Shown in pieces: positions 7,601 to 12,858 of a DNA stretch of 12,858 nucleotides. Under the pieces are notes generated by a model. It was not told the DNA's origin. It did no database searches and saw only the letters and a program-made list of their open reading frames with translations. The position numbers were made by a program, and so were the translations under genes. The stretch's first letter is position 1. Each line of letters begins with the position of its first letter. The stretch is from positions 1-12,858 of the forward strand of contig CAMLGC010000070.1 of NCBI GenBank assembly GCA_946479505.1, given 5' to 3'. This DNA comes from an uncultured Sphingomonadaceae bacterium (GTDB lineage Bacteria > Pseudomonadota > Alphaproteobacteria > Sphingomonadales > Sphingomonadaceae).

Positions 7601-8050
7601 GAACCCCGGCACCAGCCCCGCCTCCATCGGAAAGGCCGAAAGCAGGCTCTGCGCGAAGCCGTGGATCGTCTGGATGCGGATGCCGCCGCCCCGCGCATCG
7701 AGCACCTTGGCGAAGAGCGTCCGCGCGCGAGCCACGAGCGCATCGTCGCGGTGATCCTCGCCGAGTGCGAACAAATCCTCCCTCAGCGCGCGCTCGGGCA
7801 TGCGCACCCAGGCGGCGAGCCGTGCGCTGATCCGGCTCGCCATTTCGGCCGCGCCGGCCTTGGTGAAGGTGAGGCACAGGATCGCACCCGGATCGACCCC
7901 GCGCAGCAACAGCCGATAGACGCGCGCGGCGAGCACCTGCGTCTTGCCCGTCCCCGCCGAGGCGGAAAGCCAGACATGCGCGTCGGGCGCGCTCGCCCGC
8001 GCCTGGCTGCCGAGCAGGTGCGGCAGGGGGCGGAGGCGGTCAGCGTTCAC
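4607..8050 (-). CDS. addA: Double-strand break repair helicase-nuclease subunit AddA
   Basis: AddA is the UvrD-like helicase and nuclease subunit of AddAB, the alphaproteobacterial counterpart of RecBCD, which resects double-strand ends and prepares 3' strands for RecA. With start GTG at 8050 the product is 1147 residues. Superfamily-1 motifs run in order: Walker [10 protein letters not shown] (K36), [22 protein letters not shown] (D404, E405), LTQSFRS (Q491), TAHGAKGLQ (H784) and [13 protein letters not shown] (about 855-865). The C-terminal RecB-type nuclease shows H979 (GRLIHVLFE), D1058 (GTIDRL), and D1071 and K1073 (DFKTG), so both activities look intact. The open frame allows an ATG at 8134, but that adds 28 residues without family resemblance. 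GTG at 8050 overlaps the addB stop by 11 bases and has no good Shine-Dalgarno, which suggests coupled translation. Confidence 0.95.
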   Translation of the reverse strand: MNADRLRPLPHLLGSQARASAPDAHVWLSASAGTGKTQVLAARVYRLLLRGVDPGAILCLTFTKAGAAEMASRISARLAAWVRMPERALREDLFALGEDHRDDALVARARTLFAKVLDARGGGIRIQTIHGFAQSLLSAFPMEAGLVPGFRPLEPREEAVLMRETLAEMLVDAEREGRGQVIDTIGALSLRLGEGGAEAFLTACARARSGLETLPRGGIRPFVRRALDVPSEDVEAALLAACHDDAFDLAALDMVASMNAAWGTRNGLARADVIASWRGCTPEGRVEMLAELHLVWAKADGEPRSFGKGQAPQDDDYAEAATRLHGACGELLAMRTRAGYADLLAAALEVGTEYAERYALAKRRAGAVDFDDLIGRAVALLEQPGMGDWVRYKLDQATDHILIDEAQDTNLDQWTIIDKLAEEFFAGEGAHAGATRTLFTVGDFKQAIFGFQGTDPLNFAWAGRRFKRLADDAFDRVARDGVPFERLSLTQSFRSTPPVLEFVDAAIEAIGADALGEIGGIEAHASEVPGPGRITLWPATTDDGGSAEEDEEGWIGDATRALAGQIARAVRAMIDGGMLGSKGRPVRPEDVMILVKRRGELASLLVARLYAEGVPVAGVDRLRLNAPLAVQDLLAAIRFVLQPEDDLSLASLLVSPLIGWSQDELMDAAAPRGRGVPLWRHLRDTQRERLGPLDAMLARADIATPYQFLEELLTGPLDGRRKLIRRLGQEARDPIEELLNAALEFETVAAPSLQLFVDWFDRGDVEIVRDPSAPLDAVRVMTAHGAKGLQAPVVILADAAADPTSARRDILEWKPDGRARIPIFRPRKAERGGDIASLAEDSEARELQEHWRLFYVAATRAEEQLVIAGALGPRAKGVPPEASWYAAADRAMTVLGVPAGEGERVFVGREPQRPVAAKPIEAAIVACEPDFPEWARDQAPVEARPPRPLAPSALGEDDVADPPPSLALRAAAERGRLIHVLFERLPPVARADRSAAAERWLREVGQVADAADRATLTKTVLEVLDDPRLAELFGPDALAEAPVAAVLGDGLVVAGTIDRLLVTDAGVQVIDFKTGRKVPRSLDDIPAYHLRQMAAYAEALRVIFPDRPVSASLLYTGGPALFELSDGLLARHKPGLPAAQQRLAPDG

Positions 8051-10982
8051 GGCCGTACCATTCGTCGCGCCGCATGAGCTGATCGTATTCGGCATAGGGC
8101 GCGTATTCGGGCACCAGCTTCGCGGTGAAACCACGGGTTCCCGTCAGCCAGTCGCCTGCCGCCTCGGTGAAGTGATGCGCTGCGATGCTCGTAAATTCGG
8201 CGGTCGCGATGCGATCGCGCTTGCCCGCAGCATCGACCGGGCTGGCGACATAACCGAAGCCATCGCGCGATCGCCCCAGCGACCAGTACTCGAAAGCCTC
8301 GGCCGTCCCATCCGCGCAGTCGAAGCCGTCGCGTTCGGCGATCAGGCCCAACAGCCCGAGCTGCATGCTGAACCCCGCGCGCACCGCGGCGGCAGACGGC
8401 GGCTTGCCCGTCTTGTAATCGACGATTCCGATCCCGCCCGTGGGCAGTCGGTCGATCCGGTCGGCCTTGCCGGACAGCGTCACGCCCGCAATCTCGATCT
8501 TTCCCGAACATTCGATCCCGAGCACGCGCCGCCCCTCGTCCGCCTGCTCGGCCATCGTGCGCGCGATCCAGTCGATCGCCTCGTCGAGCCGGGGCCACCA
8601 CAAGGCGCGCAGCATCGGGTGCGTGCGCGCGTCGCGCATCATCGCGAGCGCGCGCGGGCGCAGCGCGTCGATCTGGCATTTGTCTTCACGCGCCCACATT
8701 TCGAGGATGCCGTGAACGGCGGTGCCGCGCCACGCCGCGCTCGGATCGGCATCGACCGCGTCCAACTGCTTCAGCCGGAGCACGCGCTGCGCGTAAAAGG
8801 CGTACGGGTCCGCCTTCAGCCGATCGACCTGCGTCACCGAAATCTGCGTCGGCCTGAGCTCGGCGGCGGGCGAGGGCTCGGGCCGCGAGGCGGGCATGTG
8901 TTCGCCCGGATCATCGAGCGCACGTGTCCACCCTTCGAGGTCGTGCGTGCGGTTGAGACCGCCTGCCATGGCTTCGAGCCGCAGCCAGAAACGCGACGGG
9001 ATGGCCGGCGTACGCGCATCGCGGCGGGCGCGGGTGAGCAGCGCTTCGGGCGCACCCAGCGCCTCTGCAAGATCATGGGCCGCGAGGCCGACGCGCCGGT
9101 CGAGCCCCGGCAACCCCAGCTCGGCGCGAATGCGCGGCGCAAGCCACGGATCAGGCGCGGGCTGCCCCGGCCACGTGCCTTCGTTGAGCCCGCCCAGGAT
9201 CATCAGATCGGCGGTCTGGAGCCGCGCCTCGATCAGACCGTAGATGGAAAGCCGCGGGTGACCACCCTGCGGCGGCCGCACCGCAACCTCGTCGAGCAAT
9301 GTGCGCAACAGCGGCGCGACGCTGCCGGGATCGATCCGCGACGGCCCCGCGGCGGCCTGCACCTCGAGATCGGCGAACCATTCGGCGAGCCCGCGTCCCG
9401 CCGGCCCCGCCCACAGGGCATCGCCGCACAAATCGGCCGCGGTCTCGCGCAGCGCCGCGAGCAGGCGCGCCAATGGCTGTGCGCCGTCGTCGAACGCCGT
9501 CGCCAATGGTGCGAGCAGCGGCCGCACCTTGCGCCACCAAACCGCCGCGCGCCCCTCACCCAATTGCGCCTCGATTCCAGCGAGCCCGGGAGCGGGGCGC
9601 GGCCCCCTGAGCGCAAGATCGAGCGCACGCACGCCGTCGAGCCACACGATGCGCTCTGCCCCGAAGCGCACCAGGGGATGCTTGAGCAAGGCGAGCAGCG
9701 GCACCGGCGCGAACCGCTGCGCCGCCGCCTCGGCGAGCGCGATCAGAAGCGTTCCCGGCGGCAGGATCGAAAGTGGCCGGCCGGCCGAATCGTCGATCGT
9801 GATCCCCCAGCGTGCGCACTGCGCCGCGACGCGCCGCGCGAGCGCCCGATCGGGCGTCACCAAAGCGGCGGTCCTGCCCCGAGTTTCGATCGCCTCGCGC
9901 AGCGCGAGCGCGATCGCCTGGGCCTCCTCGGCCGGCGTCGCCAGCTCGGCGGCGGCAACGCCGGTCATCCGCCGATCGGCGCCGGGCAGATCGGTCCATT
10001 TGGCGGTGAAATCGGCGGGCGCGAGCGCGTTGGCGACCGCGCGGCCGCGCACCGCGCCGGCATCGTGCCCCCCGCCCTCGCGCCACGTATCGACCTCGGC
10101 GCGGTTGAACCCCATGCGGTCGAGCAGCAGCTTCAATTGGAATTGCGGGTGCGTCTCGATCGCACGCGTGCGCCGTCCGGTCGCCGGATCGGGCTCGTGC
10201 GGCCCCAGCGCCTGCCATTCCACCTCGGGCATGTCGAGCGCGAGCGCGGGCAGCACCACCAGCCCCTGCGGCAGCTCGGATACGCAGCGCATCAGCCGGG
10301 CGATCGAGGGCGACGCGGTGGTGATGCCGGCCGCGCACACGAAATCCGCCGGCGGCGCGTCGCGCCAGCGTCTGGCGAGCCGAGACATCAGCCGCGCGCG
10401 CCGGTCGGCGAGATCGATGCGCCCGAGCCGCCGCAACTCCTCGGGCCAGCGTTCGAGCACGACTCCGAACAGTTCGAGCGATCGGCGCCAATGCGCCGAC
10501 AGCTCCTCCGCCAGCTCGATGCGGCGCAACCGGACCGGTTCGACTTCCTCGACGAGCAACTGATCGAGCGTGCGCGCGAGCTCGCCGGCGAGCCGCACCG
10601 CCTCCGCCGCATCGACCGGAGCGCCCGCCCGCGCACGCTCCTCCTCGACCAACCGCGCAAGGATCATCCGTCGCTGGAGCGGCGCAACCGCGGGCGGGAC
10701 AGGATCGGGGTCGCCGAGGGGATCGAGCGCCGCCCCCGCCGCCTCGTCGAGCTCGGGGTCGCCGATCGCGACCAGCCGCGGCAGCAACAGCGCCCCGCCG
10801 CTTGCGCGCACGAAGGCGTCGCGGACGCTGCGCTTTGCACGGTTGTTCGGCAGCAGCACCAAACCCCGCGCGAGCCGCATCCGGTCCTTGCCGAAACGGC
10901 GGAGCAGCCCGGCGGCGAGTGCATCGGCGAACGCCCGGTATGCGGGGATCGTGAACAGCGCGGGCCGCGGCCGATCAGCCAT
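8040..10982 (-). CDS. addB: Double-strand break repair protein AddB (alphaproteobacterial type)
   Basis: AddB is the second nuclease subunit of AddAB and forms the resection complex with AddA, encoded next. The 980-residue product starts MADRPRPALFTIPAYRAFAD. An inactivated helicase fold follows, with LVLLPNNRAKRSVRDAF where a Walker A would otherwise be, so no ATP motor is expected. The middle carries helicase-like remnants such as LMILGGLNEGTWPGQ. The C-terminal PD-(D/E)xK nuclease is intact: H757 (GTAVHGILE), D841 (GKADRID), and D855 and K857 (VDYKTGK). The cysteine cluster that binds 4Fe-4S in Bacillus AddB is absent; the last ~60 residues contain no Cys, as I would expect for the alphaproteobacterial form. 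The ATG at 10982 overlaps the murU stop by eight bases (ATGGCTGA). The open frame upstream of it is out-of-frame murU sequence. Confidence 0.94.
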   Translation of the reverse strand: MADRPRPALFTIPAYRAFADALAAGLLRRFGKDRMRLARGLVLLPNNRAKRSVRDAFVRASGGALLLPRLVAIGDPELDEAAGAALDPLGDPDPVPPAVAPLQRRMILARLVEEERARAGAPVDAAEAVRLAGELARTLDQLLVEEVEPVRLRRIELAEELSAHWRRSLELFGVVLERWPEELRRLGRIDLADRRARLMSRLARRWRDAPPADFVCAAGITTASPSIARLMRCVSELPQGLVVLPALALDMPEVEWQALGPHEPDPATGRRTRAIETHPQFQLKLLLDRMGFNRAEVDTWREGGGHDAGAVRGRAVANALAPADFTAKWTDLPGADRRMTGVAAAELATPAEEAQAIALALREAIETRGRTAALVTPDRALARRVAAQCARWGITIDDSAGRPLSILPPGTLLIALAEAAAQRFAPVPLLALLKHPLVRFGAERIVWLDGVRALDLALRGPRPAPGLAGIEAQLGEGRAAVWWRKVRPLLAPLATAFDDGAQPLARLLAALRETAADLCGDALWAGPAGRGLAEWFADLEVQAAAGPSRIDPGSVAPLLRTLLDEVAVRPPQGGHPRLSIYGLIEARLQTADLMILGGLNEGTWPGQPAPDPWLAPRIRAELGLPGLDRRVGLAAHDLAEALGAPEALLTRARRDARTPAIPSRFWLRLEAMAGGLNRTHDLEGWTRALDDPGEHMPASRPEPSPAAELRPTQISVTQVDRLKADPYAFYAQRVLRLKQLDAVDADPSAAWRGTAVHGILEMWAREDKCQIDALRPRALAMMRDARTHPMLRALWWPRLDEAIDWIARTMAEQADEGRRVLGIECSGKIEIAGVTLSGKADRIDRLPTGGIGIVDYKTGKPPSAAAVRAGFSMQLGLLGLIAERDGFDCADGTAEAFEYWSLGRSRDGFGYVASPVDAAGKRDRIATAEFTSIAAHHFTEAAGDWLTGTRGFTAKLVPEYAPYAEYDQLMRRDEWYGRER

Positions 10983-11736
10983 TCGAGAGCATCGCCTCGG
11001 TCCGTCCGATCGCTTCCGGCGTGCCGACATCGAACCACAGCCCCTGATGGACGACGCCGAAGGCGCGCCCCGCCTCGATCGCCCGATCCCAGAAAAGGTT
11101 GGTCGAAAACGGCCCCTCGGGCGCATCGGCGAAGAGCCGCGGAGAGAGAATTTGGACACCCGTGAAGACGAAAGGCGCCACCCGCCGCCGCCCGCGCCGC
11201 CCGGTGATCCGTCCGTCGGCGGCGAGGTGGAAGTCGCCGTGCCCGCGATGGTTGTTCGCGTTCGCCAAGGGCACGAGCAGCAGTAGCGCGTCCATCCGCG
11301 CGTCATCCCACCGCGCCGCGAGTTCCCGGATCGCGTCGGCCGGGCCGTCGATCCACAGATTGTCGCTGTTGACGACGAGCACCGGTGCGGGCCCGAGCAG
11401 ATCACGCGCCTGGATCAGTCCGCCGCCCGTCTCCATCAGGCATTGACGCTCGTTGGAAACAACAATTTCAATATCTTTGACGCGATTCCTAAGATGAGCT
11501 TCGAGCGCATCCGCGAGGTAATGAACGTTGACCACCGCGCGCTTTACCCCCGCTGCGCGAAGTCGATCGAAAACATGGTCGATCAGCGGCCGCCCAGCGA
11601 CCTCGATCAGCGGCTTGGGGCGCGTCGCCGTCAGCGGCCGCATCCGTTTGCCGAGTCCGGCGGCCATCACCATCGCCGTCTCGGGCACCGCGCCGCCCGG
11701 ATCAGGACGGAGCGCCAGCGTGCGCTTCGCCGTCAT
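10975..11736 (-). CDS. murU: N-acetylmuramate-1-phosphate uridylyltransferase MurU (nucleotidyltransferase)
   Basis: MurU joins UTP to MurNAc-alpha-1-phosphate to make UDP-MurNAc, in the peptidoglycan-recycling shortcut that bypasses MurA and MurB. The 253-residue product has the nucleotidyltransferase signature MAAGLGKRMRPLT (about residues 24-36), followed by RPKPLIEVAGRPLIDH. VVNSDNLW holds the metal-binding Asp, and GLWFDVGTPEAI lies near the end. The start overlaps the amgK stop as ATGA. It gives about 20 residues before the signature, more than the few residues usual for the family, but no better start is seen. Assignment to MurU, over glucose- or mannose-1-phosphate transferases of the same fold, rests mainly on the amgK neighbour. 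A 39-base AT-rich stretch lies inside the gene (see findings). Its stop overlaps the addB start. Confidence 0.88.
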   Translation of the reverse strand: MTAKRTLALRPDPGGAVPETAMVMAAGLGKRMRPLTATRPKPLIEVAGRPLIDHVFDRLRAAGVKRAVVNVHYLADALEAHLRNRVKDIEIVVSNERQCLMETGGGLIQARDLLGPAPVLVVNSDNLWIDGPADAIRELAARWDDARMDALLLLVPLANANNHRGHGDFHLAADGRITGRRGRRRVAPFVFTGVQILSPRLFADAPEGPFSTNLFWDRAIEAGRAFGVVHQGLWFDVGTPEAIGRTEAMLSNG

Positions 11737-12713
11737 GCCAGGTCCATGGGATCACCGCGTCTGTCGCCGGGGACGTTCTCGGCGAACCAACGCGCGACCG
11801 GCGCGAGCGCAGGCTGGGCGAGGTCGTGCTCGAGATAGCGCCACACGCGCGGGCACATCGCGGCGTAGCGCGGTTTGCCGTCGCGCTTCCACAGACGGGT
11901 GAAGATGCCGATGATCTTGGCATTCCGCTGGGCACCGAGCACGTAATAGGCGGCGAGAAAGTCTTCCTCCGGCGCGGCCTCGCGCCTGTATCGCTCGAGC
12001 ATCGCCGCCTCGAGCTGGGGCGCCACGTCGCGCCGCGCGTCCTGGAGCAGAGAGACGAGGTCGTAGGCGGGATGCCCCGCGAGCGCGTCCTGGAAATCGA
12101 GCAGCCCCAGCACGTCCCCGCCATCGACCAGCATCAGGTTCTCGGCATGGTAATCGCGCAGAACGGTGACGCTTTCGCGACGATCGAGTGCAACGCCGAG
12201 CACCTCGTCCCACGCCGCGCGATAGCCCTCGACATCGACGTCGAGCCCGACCGCAGAACAATACCATTCCACGAACAGCCCCGCCTCGCGCTGAAGCTCG
12301 GTGCGATCATAGGGGCGAAGGGGACCCGCCGGATGCTGGTGGAGGTCGATCAGGAGGTCGATCGCCCCGCCATAGAGCTTGTCGGCGGCCTCGGGCAGCG
12401 CGTCCACGGTCTCGCGCATCCGCACGTCGCCAAAATCCTCGAGAAGCACGAGCCCCGTCTCGACATCGTCGGCGAGGATGGCGGGCGCCGCGAAGCCGCG
12501 TTCGTGCAGCCACTTGGCGATCGCGATGAAGGGGCGCGGATCCTCGTGCGGTGGCGGCGCGTCCATCAGCACGGCGCGACGATCGCGCTCCGCCACGCGA
12601 AAATAGCGACGGAACGAGGCGTCGCCCGCGAGCGGCACGATTTCCGCGTCCCCCCATCCATGCGCTGCCAGGAAAGCGGCCGCACCGGCCGGCGGGTTCA
12701 TGTCGAGAGCCAT
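11733..12713 (-). CDS. amgK: Anomeric N-acetylmuramate/N-acetylglucosamine kinase AmgK (aminoglycoside phosphotransferase fold)
   Basis: AmgK phosphorylates recycled MurNAc (and GlcNAc) at C1 and feeds MurU. The 326-residue product has an APH-type kinase fold. The N-lobe contains LAGDASFRRYFRV, LMDAPPP and GLVLLEDFGD. The catalytic loop is VLRDYHAENLML (D187, with Asn in place) and the metal-binding loop is GLLDFQDALAGHPAYDL (D206). These are hallmarks of AmgK and not of antibiotic-modifying APH enzymes, so no resistance role is implied. ATG at 12713 is preferred because GGAAGG lies a few bases upstream; it overlaps tsaE by 16 bases. Met5 (12701) would instead give an ATGA overlap with the tsaE stop but has no ribosome site. 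The gene ends in a four-base overlap with murU. tsaE-amgK-murU is a familiar alphaproteobacterial order. Confidence 0.88.
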   Translation of the reverse strand: MALDMNPPAGAAAFLAAHGWGDAEIVPLAGDASFRRYFRVAERDRRAVLMDAPPPHEDPRPFIAIAKWLHERGFAAPAILADDVETGLVLLEDFGDVRMRETVDALPEAADKLYGGAIDLLIDLHQHPAGPLRPYDRTELQREAGLFVEWYCSAVGLDVDVEGYRAAWDEVLGVALDRRESVTVLRDYHAENLMLVDGGDVLGLLDFQDALAGHPAYDLVSLLQDARRDVAPQLEAAMLERYRREAAPEEDFLAAYYVLGAQRNAKIIGIFTRLWKRDGKPRYAAMCPRVWRYLEHDLAQPALAPVARWFAENVPGDRRGDPMDLA

Positions 12714-12858
12714 CGCCCCTTCCATGCCGTCGGCACCTCGGCTGTCAAGGCGCGCGCGCCGTTCGGCCCAACGACAAGCGTCAGCGCGAGCGCATCGGGC
12801 CAGCGCCCGGGCGCATGTTCGGGCCATTCGATCAGCAGCACCGAATCGCTCCGCGCGT
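12698..12858 (-). CDS. tsaE: tRNA threonylcarbamoyladenosine biosynthesis protein TsaE (C-terminal end only)
   Basis: TsaE is the small ATPase that works with TsaB and TsaD to make t6A at position 37 of ANN-decoding tRNAs. Only the last 52 sense codons are in the window, and the Walker A and B part lies beyond the right edge. The visible end reads SDSVLLIEWPEHAPG and later VPTAWKGRWLST-stop. The LIEWPE motif is the family hallmark. The stop TGA (12700-12698) lies inside the start of amgK, so the two genes are translated from overlapping frames of one message. The C-terminal length after LIEWPE looks normal. Confidence 0.86.
   Translation of the reverse strand, partial: ARSDSVLLIEWPEHAPGRWPDALALTLVVGPNGARALTAEVPTAWKGRWLST

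Noticed and set aside
8051..8134. Longer addA start at the ATG at 8134
   Set aside because: The extra 28 residues are an alternate frame of the addB end and do not resemble AddA N-termini. GTG at 8050 gives the usual distance to Walker A.
7944..11165. 1073-codon open frame on the plus strand, opposite the addA/addB genes
   Set aside because: It is fully antisense to two clear genes, is rich in Arg, Gly, Ala and Pro, and matches no family I know. It is a high-GC shadow frame.
10983..11405. Longer addB start upstream, inside murU
   Set aside because: The extension is an Arg/Ser-rich alternate frame of murU. MADRPRPALFTIPAYRAF is the family-like beginning.
11733..12713. Aminoglycoside resistance phosphotransferase
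   Set aside because: The fold is shared, but the DYHAEN and DFQDA motifs and the murU neighbour indicate the sugar kinase AmgK.

Overview
The window is high-GC, gene-dense bacterial DNA. Its gene set and order (tsaE-amgK-murU-addB-addA-trxA, with secA and argJ close by) and the protein sequences fit an alphaproteobacterium of the Sphingomonadales. That placement is inferred from family resemblance, not from a search. I see no mobile element, CRISPR array, tRNA or rRNA.

Left part, minus strand: the N-terminal half of secA (1-1474) runs off the left edge. Upstream of it on the same strand are a small 95-codon ORF (1604-1891) of unrecognised family with a hydrophobic N-terminus, and a secreted TonB-C-domain protein (1992-2408). 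Middle, plus strand: argJ (2513-3739, arginine biosynthesis) is divergent from the TonB-like gene. It is followed four bases later by a GFA-family zinc protein (3744-4181). A hairpin without a T tract (4204-4230) lies between this pair and the convergent trxA.

Right part, minus strand, read from right to left: tsaE (3' end only), amgK, murU, addB, addA, trxA. Each of the first five genes overlaps the next by 4-16 bases, and trxA follows addA after 47 bases with its own strong Shine-Dalgarno. This looks like one transcription unit. It combines tRNA t6A modification (tsaE), anomeric MurNAc recycling to UDP-MurNAc (amgK, murU), double-strand-break end resection (addB, addA) and thioredoxin.

Most of the window is ordinary housekeeping sequence. 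The part most worth a second look is the secA leader. The small ORF has a hydrophobic N-terminus and ends in R-Q-A-P-E-R-R-L-E-stop, which resembles the R-A-G-P-Q-R-L-T-stop end of the E. coli SecM arrest peptide. Its stop codon lies in the loop of a hairpin that shares bases with a second strong hairpin downstream. This suggests, but does not prove, a SecM-like sensor of protein export acting on secA.
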